Shown here piece after piece: positions 35,301 to 42,994 of a stretch of DNA of 64,000 bases (the first letter of the stretch is position 1; each line of letters begins with the position of its first letter). This DNA is from Blastopirellula sp. J2-11 (GTDB lineage: Bacteria > Planctomycetota > Planctomycetia > Pirellulales > Pirellulaceae), in assembly GCF_024584705.1 (NCBI RefSeq), contig NZ_CP097384.1, forward strand, positions 4,154,001 to 4,218,000, read 5' to 3'. The translations under genes and the position numbers were made by a program. The notes under the pieces are model-generated. The model did no database searches, was not told where the DNA came from, and worked only from the letters and a program-made list of their open reading frames with translations.

Positions 35301-35879
35301 ATGCTGCATATCTCACATACCGCCGCCATTCTGGCGCAGCGGCCCTATCAGGCCACCGAGGAATTACGAAACGCTCCGCAACGTAAATCACTCGCCTGCC
35401 CGTCTGACCGGGGAACCTTCATTCGACCGCTCAAGCAATGTTTTATTCGCAATCCGCGACTGATGCCGATGACCCGTCTCGCCCTCTCCTTACTTGCCGG
35501 TTGGGCCGGACATGGCGGTTTGATCCAGACCACGATTGGGATCATCGCCAGACATTTGAGGCGTTCGCGACGCCAGGTATTTCGTTATCTGCGTGACGCC
35601 GCCGAGGAGGGTTACCTCTACTATTCGAAAACGAAGGACCGCATTGGCCGCTATACCGGTATCTCGATCCGGCTCAACTTCTCCGCTATTCGCCATGAAA
35701 AGCAAGGGAAGCGAACGGCAACCGAGTCGAAAACCGCGAAAACGCTAGAGGTGACACAGGAGTCCGACACTAAAGCAAAGATTCTTATTTCTATGCCGAA
35801 TGAAGAAGGATTCCAACGAAGATTAGCGGCGATTTGTCGGAGGAATGGAATTGATCCTCCTTCTTCCACATCGTTATGA
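35301..35879 (+). CDS. Winged-helix/HTH protein, replication- or plasmid-type
   Basis: AAGGAG nine bases before the ATG at 35301 sets the start (MLHISHTAAILAQ). The 192-residue protein has a winged-helix-like middle (MTRLALSLLAGWAGHGGLIQ, then IARHLRRSRRQVFRYLRDAAEEGYL) and a charged C-terminus. Proteins of this type in mobile elements of planctomycetes are usually regulators or replication helpers. The exact role is unknown. Confidence 0.68.
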   Translation: MLHISHTAAILAQRPYQATEELRNAPQRKSLACPSDRGTFIRPLKQCFIRNPRLMPMTRLALSLLAGWAGHGGLIQTTIGIIARHLRRSRRQVFRYLRDAAEEGYLYYSKTKDRIGRYTGISIRLNFSAIRHEKQGKRTATESKTAKTLEVTQESDTKAKILISMPNEEGFQRRLAAICRRNGIDPPSSTSL

Positions 35880-36042
35880 AAATGATGGGGCGATAGGAAA
35901 CAAAATTCTAGGGCAAAATCGGTCGACGGCGACTCGATATCGCTTCCCGATGGCGAAAATCTGACAAATAGGGTTCCGAGAAAAATCGTCTGTTGGCTGC
36001 CTGGGCTTCCAATCGAAAATTAAACCGTGACAACCTGCCAAA
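35880..36042. other. Spacer between HTH gene and resolvase
   Basis: A short gap with AT-rich blocks that probably carries the resolvase promoter; GATAGGAAA here recurs before the methyltransferase region (AATAGGAAA at 36900). Confidence 0.3.
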
Positions 36043-36681
36043 ATGCGTCTACCCTTTTTGACGCATGCCCAGCTCGAAATTGCATCTCTCGCCTGTTACT
36101 GCCGCGTCTCTACGCGACGGCAGAAGACGGCCAGTCAGCGTGCGGAGATCGAAAGTTGGCTTCAAAGTCGCGGTCTTGATCCCTCTTCCGTTTGGTGGTT
36201 TGAAGATATCGAGACAGGGAAAAAGCTTGATCGGCCAGCGTTCGAACGATTGCAGCAAGCAGTCGCTAGTGGAAAAATACGAACAATCGTCGTCTGGAAG
36301 TTGGATCGCGTGTCCCGGCGACTGAAAGAGGGAGTCAATTTGCTGGCGGAGTGGTGCGAGTCAGGCGTACGGATCGTATCAGTCACCGAACAGATTGATC
36401 TCTCTGGACCGGTCGGCCGGATGATCGCCAGCGTAATGTTCGGTCTGGCGGAGATTGAGCTGGAGTTCCGTCGGGAACGCCAAGCGGCCGGAATTCGGCT
36501 CGCCAAGAAGAATAGAGTTTACCAAGGTCGCCGCCCCGGAACGACCAAAGCAAAACCGCTCCGTGCCCATGAACTACGCAAGAATGGCCTGCTGGTCGCG
36601 GAGATCTCCCAAGCCCTTGGCGTTAGCGAGCGAACGGTATTTCGCTATCTTGCTGACGAACCTAGTTCCGTGCCGTCGTAA
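36043..36681 (+). CDS. Serine recombinase (resolvase/invertase type)
   Basis: The 212-residue protein has the resolvase catalytic start ACYCRVSTRRQKTASQ with the nucleophile Ser in RVST, the VVWKLDRVSRRLKEG motif with conserved Arg/Asp, a long helix (GRMIASVMFGLAEIELEFRRERQ), and a C-terminal HTH (ISQALGVSERTVFRYL). All parts of the small serine-recombinase family are present. It may resolve multimers of the mobile element or invert a segment. A palindrome overlaps its stop (36669-36702). Confidence 0.92.
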   Translation: MRLPFLTHAQLEIASLACYCRVSTRRQKTASQRAEIESWLQSRGLDPSSVWWFEDIETGKKLDRPAFERLQQAVASGKIRTIVVWKLDRVSRRLKEGVNLLAEWCESGVRIVSVTEQIDLSGPVGRMIASVMFGLAEIELEFRRERQAAGIRLAKKNRVYQGRRPGTTKAKPLRAHELRKNGLLVAEISQALGVSERTVFRYLADEPSSVPS

Positions 36682-36925
36682 AATCGTTTTATCGTTGGCA
36701 CGACTTGCCGCATTCACGCAGGCGATTTTCTTTCCTATCGCCCCCGCAATGGATTTCGCCAGTCGCGAATTTCGGACAAATTCGTCAGTCTCGAGTTTGA
36801 GACACACTTTGCAACGACGCTTCTTGCTTTGACTTGCGGAACGCTCGAGTGGAACCTCAATTGCTTGAGAATTGAATACATCGTCTCTCTTCGGCCGGGC
36901 AATAGGAAACAAGAATGCACCCTGG
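36682..36925. other. Intergenic stretch downstream of resolvase
   Basis: No gene is supported. It contains a partial copy of TTTCCTATCGCCCCCGC (36729-36745) that recurs exactly at 37912-37928 within the 5-prime region of the primase gene, so this block has been duplicated. Confidence 0.45.
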
Positions 36926-37093
36926 ATGATCGCCGTCTGTGGCGTCAAGGGTCGCGAAAATTTTCCTCATCGCAAAGAGCGGGAAATTTTTCGGCGATCC
37001 GCCGGGCGGCAAACCCTGGACGCCCAGACCTTAGCGATCATCCGATCGGCTGGCATCGTTTCCCACAACCAACCGAAAGGAGAAAAACGATGA
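36926..37093 (+). CDS. Possible small protein coupled to methyltransferase
   Basis: A 55-codon frame (MIAVCGVKGRENFPHRKERE...) ends with TGA overlapping the ATG of the methyltransferase in ATGA (37090-37093). The product is basic and helical (LDAQTLAIIRSAGIV). The overlap is typical of coupled genes, but the ribosome-binding site is weak. Confidence 0.35.
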   Translation: MIAVCGVKGRENFPHRKEREIFRRSAGRQTLDAQTLAIIRSAGIVSHNQPKGEKR

Positions 37094-37839
37094 TCCTAAC
37101 CACCGATCCACAAACTCTGGCCCCACAGTCTGTCCCCACTCCCAACAACAGCGAGCAAAACTTCACGCCGAAACCGAAATTCATCGAACTACCGGTCGCT
37201 CCGCGAAACGCCAGTCCCGTTCCCGAACTAACCAGCATCCACAGCGTCAAAGGACGCGGACCGTACGGCAATTGTCGCTATCGAGGCAACTGCGGCGGGC
37301 ACATCATTCGCGATCTGTTGCGATACTTCCAACCCAAAAGCGTTCTCGATCCGATGATGGGCTCCGGCACCTGTCGCGACGTTTGCCGAGAACTCGGCAT
37401 TCCGTGTCACTCGATGGATGTTCGCAAAGGACAAGACGCGGCCGATCGAGCCAGCTACGCCGACTGCGAACCGGTCGACTTCGTCTGGATGCACCCGCCC
37501 TACTGGCGTATGATTCGCTACAACGACGATCCTCGCTGCCTTTCCAATGCTCCATCACTCGACGATTTCCTGGATCGCATGGAGCTCGTACTGCGAAACT
37601 GCCAGGGCGTGCTCAGGCCTCGCGGCAAGATCGCCGTCTTGATCGGCGGCTATAGCGATCGCGGTCGTTACCAACCGTTGCCGCACCTGCTCGTGGCTCG
37701 GGCCATCCAAGTCGGTCTCTGGCCTGCTTGCACCGAGATCATTCGCTTTCAGCATGGCAATACTTCGTCCCGAAAAACGTATCAGTCGAGCTTTATTCCC
37801 AGACTGCATGACGTATGTCTCGTGTTCGAGCGGGTCTAA
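37090..37839 (+). CDS. Orphan DNA methyltransferase with HPPY motif
   Basis: AAGGAG before the ATG at 37090 fixes the start; the longer open frame is not needed. The 249-residue protein has motif I VLDPMMGSGTC (SAM binding) and the catalytic motif HPPYWR in place of the usual DPPY/NPPY, in the alpha or gamma order of N6-adenine/N4-cytosine methyltransferases, with a final LVFERV strand. There is no restriction gene next to it, so it may be an orphan enzyme protecting the mobile element. The HPPY variant is seen in a subset of phage and plasmid methyltransferases. A strong 12-bp hairpin follows the stop. Confidence 0.85.
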   Translation: MILTTDPQTLAPQSVPTPNNSEQNFTPKPKFIELPVAPRNASPVPELTSIHSVKGRGPYGNCRYRGNCGGHIIRDLLRYFQPKSVLDPMMGSGTCRDVCRELGIPCHSMDVRKGQDAADRASYADCEPVDFVWMHPPYWRMIRYNDDPRCLSNAPSLDDFLDRMELVLRNCQGVLRPRGKIAVLIGGYSDRGRYQPLPHLLVARAIQVGLWPACTEIIRFQHGNTSSRKTYQSSFIPRLHDVCLVFERV

Positions 37840-37846
37840 AGCATGA

Positions 37847-37888
37847 CGACGAAGCGTAAAATCGCATTTCCGCCGATACGCTTCGTCG
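37847..37888 (+). repeat. Perfect 12-bp hairpin downstream of methyltransferase
   Basis: CGACGAAGCGTA (37847-37858) pairs with TACGCTTCGTCG (37877-37888); the loop contains AAATCGCATTT. It belongs to the family of CGTAAAATCGCATTT-type palindromes seen after several genes of this island. It may act as terminator or protein site; no T-run follows. Confidence 0.7.
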
Positions 37889-37974
37889 CCTCGCCGCAAT
37901 TGCGACTTTCTTTTCCTATCGCCCCCGCTGCATTTTTGCTTGCCTCAGAGAACGCATCCGCGCTACGATTCCGC

Positions 37975-38952
37975 ATGACTGAGGCGAAACGAACCGACGA
38001 GTTGGAAGACTTCAAATCGCAGATCAATTTCTGCCAATACGCCAGCTCACGCGGCTTTACGCTCGATCCCAAGCAGAGCAGCCGCAGCAGCGCCGTGATG
38101 CGGCACGCAAACGGCGATAAGCTGATCGTCGCTCGCTCGCCAAATCGCCATTGGATCTATTTCAATGTGCATGACGCTCGTGATCGGGGCACGATTATTG
38201 ACTTTGTCCAAATACGTGATCGGTTATCGCTTGGCGAAGTTCGTAAGGAACTGCGTCCCTGGATCGGTCGCCAAGAGATGATCGCCCTGGCTAAGCAGCC
38301 AACATTTTCCGAACTGATGCCGGTGGAACATGACGTAGCTCGCGTGCTGGACGTTTGGCTAAAAGCCCAAGCAGTCAACGGCTCACAGGCTTATCTGGAG
38401 CAGCAACGAAAAATTCCCCAGGCAGTGATGGGCAATCCGATTTTTGCGGATCGAATTCGTATCGATCATCGCGGCAACGCCCTCTTTCCGCATTTTAGCT
38501 GCGATGGTCTGTGCGGGTTTGAGATTAAGAACAACAACGGTTTCACTGGCTATTCGCCTGGCGGCGTGAAAGGACTGTGGTGCTCTCGACCCCAGCTGGA
38601 CGATCTACAGCTAGTGATTTGCGAAACGGCGATCGACGCCTTGAGCTATGCCGCGTTATTCGGCGTGACGCGAACTCGGTTCGTCAGTACCGCCGGGCAG
38701 ATCAGCCCTGCTCAGGCAAAGCTATTGCAATCCGCTGCAGAGAAATTTCCCGAAGAGGGTCAGATCGTGCTGGCGATGGATAACGATCCCGGCGGGCGTC
38801 AACTGGTCGATACGATCTCCCAGGAACTGTCGGAGATCGATCTCGCGAACAAACTTCTTGTTGTGCGGCAGCCAGATGTCGAGGGAGAAGATTGGAACGA
38901 TGTGCTCAAACGGACCGGCAGGACATCCCCGGCTTCACCGGCCTTTGGTTAG
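37975..38952 (+). CDS. TOPRIM/DUF3991-type conjugal DNA primase
   Basis: I choose the ATG at 37975 (MTEAKRTDELEDFKSQINFC), where similarity to mobile-element primases begins; the frame is open to 37843 but that part holds the hairpin. The 325-residue protein has a DUF3991-like N-terminal part (HWIYFNVHDARDRGTIIDFVQ), then a TOPRIM fold: VICETAIDALSYAALFG with Glu and VLAMDNDPGG with Asp-x-Asp. Such primases act on the single strand during conjugative transfer (TraC/MobL-linked). Only part of a transfer system is present in this island. Confidence 0.85.
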   Translation: MTEAKRTDELEDFKSQINFCQYASSRGFTLDPKQSSRSSAVMRHANGDKLIVARSPNRHWIYFNVHDARDRGTIIDFVQIRDRLSLGEVRKELRPWIGRQEMIALAKQPTFSELMPVEHDVARVLDVWLKAQAVNGSQAYLEQQRKIPQAVMGNPIFADRIRIDHRGNALFPHFSCDGLCGFEIKNNNGFTGYSPGGVKGLWCSRPQLDDLQLVICETAIDALSYAALFGVTRTRFVSTAGQISPAQAKLLQSAAEKFPEEGQIVLAMDNDPGGRQLVDTISQELSEIDLANKLLVVRQPDVEGEDWNDVLKRTGRTSPASPAFG

Positions 38953-39100
38953 GCACGATCCGCTTTTACGACGCAACGTAAAATCGCATTTACGACTGTC
39001 CGCATACGCGTCTCCAACGGCTGCGACTATAATGGAGCGCGCCGAGTTGCTTTGACCAAACCGGAGCGTTCATGCTACGATCGCAGAAAAGGAGAAAACC
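38953..39100. other. Spacer with CGTAAAATCGCATTTACG palindrome
   Basis: The palindrome at 38977-38994 (CGTAAA-ATCGCA-TTTACG) sits 25 bp after the primase stop. The remainder holds the promoter and AAGGAG ribosome site of the antitoxin gene. Confidence 0.45.
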
Positions 39101-39334
39101 ATGGAAATTGACCTGCCGGAAGATCTGACGCAGCGGCTAAAACAGCGGGCAGCTAGCGGCATGAGCGAGATCGACGTCATTCGCCAAGGACTCGACGCAC
39201 TCGATTGGCAAGACGGCGAACGTTCGGCGATCCAAGAAGGGATCGAGGCGATGGCGGCGGGCCAAGTCGGAGATTTCCACGAATTCGATCGCCAGTTTCG
39301 TCAACAACACGGCATCGCTCCCGACGCCTCATGA
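39101..39334 (+). CDS. ParD-type antitoxin
   Basis: The 77-residue protein MEIDLPEDLTQRLKQRAAS then MSEIDVIRQGLDALDWQDGE has the ribbon-helix-helix-like beginning and acidic C-terminal tail of ParD/CC2985-type antitoxins. AAGGAG lies upstream of the ATG. Its stop overlaps the toxin start as ATGA, the usual coupling in type II modules. It would neutralise the ParE-type toxin and repress the operon. Confidence 0.88.
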   Translation: MEIDLPEDLTQRLKQRAASGMSEIDVIRQGLDALDWQDGERSAIQEGIEAMAAGQVGDFHEFDRQFRQQHGIAPDAS

Positions 39335-39660
39335 TCGATTTGAAGATCACCGAGCCTGCCCAGCAAGATATTCAAGCCGCCTACCAGTGGTGGCGGGATC
39401 ATCGTTCTCGGCGGCAAGCGGATCGCTGGTATCTAGGCCTCTATCAAGCGATCGAGTCGCTGCGGCAAAATCCCGAGCGATGTCCCCTCGCCCCGGAAGC
39501 CGCCCTGCTTCCCCAAGGCGTCCGGCAGCTTCTCTTCACAATCGGCAAACGCCCCACGCACCGCATTGTCTTCGCCTTTGACGAAAACGCGGTCACGATC
39601 TTGCGCGTTCGTCACGCCGCCCAGGCTGATCTCCAGGCGGAAGATTTACCTCGTGAGTGA
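39331..39660 (+). CDS. ParE/RelE-superfamily toxin
   Basis: Starting at ATG 39331 the 109-residue protein begins MIDLKITEPAQQDIQAAYQW and contains WYLGLYQAIESLRQNPERCP and VRQLLFTIGKRPTHRIVFAF, the beta-sheet and helical hairpin of ParE/RelE toxins. ParE members inhibit gyrase, RelE members cut ribosome-bound mRNA; which applies is not clear from sequence. The ATGA overlap with the antitoxin and close spacing support a functional pair that would stabilise the island. Confidence 0.9.
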   Translation: MIDLKITEPAQQDIQAAYQWWRDHRSRRQADRWYLGLYQAIESLRQNPERCPLAPEAALLPQGVRQLLFTIGKRPTHRIVFAFDENAVTILRVRHAAQADLQAEDLPRE

Positions 39661-40126
39661 ACCGAACTATAGCGGGACGTAATGACGACGTTCCGGATCA
39701 CCGTAACACCGCAACTGCTGCGATACGATCTTGCAGCAAATCGTAATCCGGTCCAGACAAGCAACTCGATCTCTTCTAACCCGCCGCCTGTTTTCACTGG
39801 TCGAGCGTGAGCTGCATGATCGCCTTATCGTGCCGTCGTATTTCCGCATTTACGACGCTGCGAAATTCCGCTGTTACGATCCGTCGCATTTGCGATGGGT
39901 TGAAATTCTGGATTCGATCTCGGTCCCATTTCGTGCTAGGAGAAATTCAAGCAGGCAAGACTCGCCAGCCTGGCCCAAGCTGCCGCACGGCCGCACCTAT
40001 GCGATCAATGCCCGGCCCGCACAAACGTGTGGGGCATGACCGCGGAGCGTCGCGAGCGGCGAGGAACCAGCAAGGCTGGCAAGTGCCCGCTGAAATACTC
40101 AACTAGCAACAGAAAAGGAGACCATC
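39661..40126. other. Intergenic stretch with hairpin and zinc-ribbon-like frame
   Basis: A perfect hairpin CGTCGTA (39834-39840) with TACGACG (39851-39857) encloses TTTCCGCATT, another member of the island palindrome family. Around 39940-40126 a plus-strand frame without clear start codes ...PHLCDQCPARTNVWGMTA...GKCPLKYS, with CxxC and GKCP spaced like a zinc ribbon; it may be the end of a small protein or chance. Confidence 0.4.
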
Positions 40127-40390
40127 ATGTCTAAATCCAAAACCAATTCGCCCGTCCACCGCATCCACATCGGAAGCGTCAGCGTGTCGATTTTCGCCAA
40201 CCAGTCGCAACTCGGGAAAACGTTTCATTCCGCCCAGTTCGATCGGAGCTATCTCGACGGCGACGAGTGGAAACATACCCGCAGCTTCGGACGGGACGAT
40301 TTGTTGGTGCTGGCCAAACTGGCCGATCAGGCTCACAGCTGGATCGTGGAGAACCGCGAAGTCGACGGCGAATCGCCTGAGCCGAACTAG
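40127..40390 (+). CDS. Small beta-rich protein conserved in planctomycete mobile elements
   Basis: AAGGAG precedes the ATG. The 87-residue product (MSKSKTNSPVHRIHIGSVSV, then FHSAQFDRSYLDGDEWKHTRSFGRDDLLVLAKLADQAHSWI) has a four-strand-then-helix pattern that recalls PC4/transcription-coactivator-like single-strand binding folds. I have no database result to prove it. Its place after a TA module and before the integrase in a mobile island is in keeping with a DNA-handling accessory. Confidence 0.65.
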   Translation: MSKSKTNSPVHRIHIGSVSVSIFANQSQLGKTFHSAQFDRSYLDGDEWKHTRSFGRDDLLVLAKLADQAHSWIVENREVDGESPEPN

Positions 40391-40508
40391 ACGCAAATGG
40401 CCGTACCAGCGACTGCCGGTGCGGCCTTCGCCTTGCGATGAATCGCAAATGCAATTTTACGATTTTGCGGCGATACGGCGATAAACGTTCAAACTACATG
40501 CGATCACG
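40391..40508. other. Spacer with TTTTGCG/CGCAAA palindrome
   Basis: The stretch CGCAAATGCAATTTTACGATTTTGCG at 40442-40467 is the fifth member of the palindrome family in the island, here in the reverse orientation. Confidence 0.4.
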
Positions 40509-41291
40509 CTAGTACCCAGGCCGACGGCGAAAATGGCAGATCGCCAAGCCGACGATATTGTCAGGCAGTTCCACGTAAATCAAACCATAAGGGAACTTGC
40601 GAAACGGGAAGCAGCGTGTGCCATGGAAGTAGGGGGTCCAGCTTTGGGGAGGCCCATCGATAACCACATCGTCATAGTCCGACGCCATCATCTCGATCTC
40701 TTTGTGCAGCGTCGCCTTCGCCATGCATTCGTCACGCATATGGAGGATGCAGCGGAATACGTGAAACTCGGCCTCCTGGTACTCCCCTAGGGTCATGTGT
40801 ACCCCTGCGCGCCCGTGCGCGACTTGATTGCGCATCTCGTACAGTCTCTTGCTTAGAGCATTGTCCTCCTTACTCGGCAAACAGCTTATGCCGAAGACAT
40901 TCGAGAAAATCTTGTGTCGCTCCACATTGTTTTCGGATTGCCTCGATATCCAAGTCCAAATCGCAGGCTTACTATAGATAACCTTATCGCCGTCTCTCGT
41001 TCCTAGTTCAGCTACAACTGACTCTTCGACCTCAATCTCGTCGTAGTCGTTTGAATTGCCCGAGCGGGCGCTCGGTCGATAGTATAAGAGGGCCTTAAGA
41101 ACGTCTCGCTCAAATTGCTCTTGTGCCCCCAGCAGCCGTAGCAGCGCGGAAGTAATCACGAAATCTGACTGATTCTTGAAGTCGGCTCCCGATCGCTGCC
41201 TGCCGATGTCTTCTGCCGATTGCGCTGATCGCTGTCCCAGTGACGTGATGCGGCCCCCCCAAGGTTGCTTTAGGCGATTGAAGTCAAGCAT
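40509..41291 (-). CDS. HEPN-like protein with RelE-type C-terminal segment, 5-prime end damaged
   Basis: From ATG 41291 the 260-residue frame has a helical part ending in MRNQVAHGRAG, the R-x-x-x-x-H type motif of HEPN RNases, and then a C-terminal segment of about 55 residues (PPQSWTPYFHGTRC, FRKFPYGLIYVELP, AICHFRRRPGY) that matches the end of RelE/ParE toxins, where RRRPGYW is the signature. The Trp is replaced by a stop. Upstream, the same frame is still protein-like back to about 41430 (LRTVDLEEVREWIRSQG, NEDDPPFVLAM) but has no start codon and meets a TGA, so the gene is probably 5-prime truncated. Either a natural double-toxin or a hybrid made by recombination between two toxin genes. 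Confidence 0.6.
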   Translation of the reverse strand: MLDFNRLKQPWGGRITSLGQRSAQSAEDIGRQRSGADFKNQSDFVITSALLRLLGAQEQFERDVLKALLYYRPSARSGNSNDYDEIEVEESVVAELGTRDGDKVIYSKPAIWTWISRQSENNVERHKIFSNVFGISCLPSKEDNALSKRLYEMRNQVAHGRAGVHMTLGEYQEAEFHVFRCILHMRDECMAKATLHKEIEMMASDYDDVVIDGPPQSWTPYFHGTRCFPFRKFPYGLIYVELPDNIVGLAICHFRRRPGY

Positions 41292-41678
41292 CGCCAGAAC
41301 AAACGGGGGATCATCCTCGTTGCAAGTGATTCCCTGGGACCGAATCCACTCACGAACTTCCTCGAGATCGACCGTTCGAAGTCCCTGAGAATTGTTCCGA
41401 ATTGGATTGCCGTTCCCATGGCTACTCGAATGGCTTCAACTTGGCGAAGTAACGCCCAACTAGCAATTGGCATTGTGCACCACCATACTGACCTAATTAG
41501 AGAAATTTAATCGGACTGTTTTCTCATGCCCATCGAAACCCGATCTTGGGAGACACTAACCTACGGCCTGAGGTTCGAATTTCGCCATGCTCTGGATTCT
41601 GCGTGGATATCCAATAGCAGAGCGGCGGAACGAATCGACTTTCTTCTTATGATTCCGCTTTAGTCCACTACCTCAACG
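41292..41678. other. Stretch with 5-prime remnant of HEPN-like gene
   Basis: The first 140 bases continue the reading frame of the HEPN-like gene without a start codon; from about 41440 to 41678 nothing recognisable is seen. Confidence 0.4.
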
Positions 41679-42677
41679 TCATTTTCCAATCGCCTTCAAC
41701 GCTTGTTGCCGCAGGAACTCCGGATTCCTCGCAATGTGCGAATAGACGCGGCTAACCATCGTCGGATCTTTGTGCCCCATGAGATGGGCAACGGAAATCG
41801 GGTCGACGCCGCCCTTGGTCAGGGCCTCCGTCGCGAATGAGTGCCGGGCGCCATACGCGATCACGCGGAAGCCGACCGTTTTGCTGACGCGGGTCAGTTG
41901 AAGAATGATGGCGTTCTTCGTCCAAGGACGGCCACGGGTGTTACGGAACAAGATGCCGGTCGGTCGGTCTTTCGCCAGTCGGGCGAGAATGGCTTTCGCC
42001 TCCGGAACCAAGTAAATCACCCGCGGTTCGTGCTCCCCTTTCGATTCGTCTGCCGGGAAGATGACGAGATCGTCGTGAAGGTGACGGGCCTCAATCGTTC
42101 TGGCTTCCAAGGGACGGCAGCCGGTTAGGTAGAGGAAGTCGAGCAGGTCGCCCAAAGGCCCGGGAACATTCTCTCGAATGAGCTTCCATTGCTCCGGGGT
42201 ATAGAAAACGTCGCGTCGTTTCCGTTTCCGTTTCGGCTTCTTCATCCGCTTGATTGGGTTGCGGTAGAGATATTCTTGCTCGACCGCCCAGTTCAACATT
42301 CGCTGTACGATCCCGACGGCGTCATTTTGCGTGGTCGTGCCGACGGCCAGGCCTTCGTGCCATTTGGAAACGTGGTGCACCCGCAGTTGAGAAGGCCGCA
42401 TTCGCCGGCCGACGCTGTCGATGAACGATTTCAGGTAGCGTTTGTGCAGTTGGTAGGTCGCCGGTTTGCGGTTCGCTTCGCACCAGTCGAGATAGGCCTG
42501 GGAGAGCTCATAGAGGGTGGTGAGTTCGTCCTTGACCTGCTCGCGATCGGCCATTAATTCGTGGAATTTGGCATGGGCGGCGTCGCGGTTTTTGCCTAGC
42601 GGAATTTGCCGGCCAGCGATGCTGCAGTACCAGCTTTTGGTCTGCTTGCGGTAGAAGGGTTTGGGCTGCCGTGGCAT
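41679..42677 (-). CDS. Tyrosine recombinase (integrase) at tRNA-Val
   Basis: The 332-residue protein has an N-terminal SAM-like core-binding domain (LSQAYLDWCEANRKP...) and a C-terminal catalytic domain: Arg188 (TGCRPLEA), the box II Arg278 in YGARHSFAT with Tyr275 at the usual His position, His302 (MGHKDPTM) and nucleophile Tyr312 (RVYSHI). It starts 98 bp from the 3-prime end of tRNA-Val and is transcribed away from it, as in many islands. The 23-bp CGTGCA-containing sequence at 42688-42710 lies directly upstream. Appears intact, unlike its relic at 5115-5252. Confidence 0.93.
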   Translation of the reverse strand: MPRQPKPFYRKQTKSWYCSIAGRQIPLGKNRDAAHAKFHELMADREQVKDELTTLYELSQAYLDWCEANRKPATYQLHKRYLKSFIDSVGRRMRPSQLRVHHVSKWHEGLAVGTTTQNDAVGIVQRMLNWAVEQEYLYRNPIKRMKKPKRKRKRRDVFYTPEQWKLIRENVPGPLGDLLDFLYLTGCRPLEARTIEARHLHDDLVIFPADESKGEHEPRVIYLVPEAKAILARLAKDRPTGILFRNTRGRPWTKNAIILQLTRVSKTVGFRVIAYGARHSFATEALTKGGVDPISVAHLMGHKDPTMVSRVYSHIARNPEFLRQQALKAIGK

Positions 42678-42687
42678 GAATCGCCTC

Positions 42688-42710
42688 CGTTTCGTGCATT
42701 GAATCGTGCA
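42688..42710 (+). repeat. 23-bp core repeat upstream of integrase
   Basis: Reads CGTTT, then CGTGCA-TTGAAT-CGTGCA (partly overlapping), differing in two bases from the sequences at 5573-5595 and 14030-14052. It lies between the integrase start and tRNA-Val, the place for recombinase arm-type sites or the integrase promoter. Confidence 0.65.
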
Positions 42711-42772
42711 TTTGACGATTTCATGCTTGGAGGCCTAGCGGCGAAAGGCAAGTTTTGCCCGAGAAAAAAGCG

Positions 42773-42848
<76 letters not shown>

Positions 42849-42994
42849 GCGAAGCCCGAAATAATACCGTACAGCAAGAAAGATCGTCAATCGGGCGCCT
42901 TTTGTCGTAAGTGGGAGGAACCTTTGTCGGGGAAGGCTCGCTATAATCTGGAAATAATTCGCAACTCCCATCGCCTTCAATACTTACTAACACC

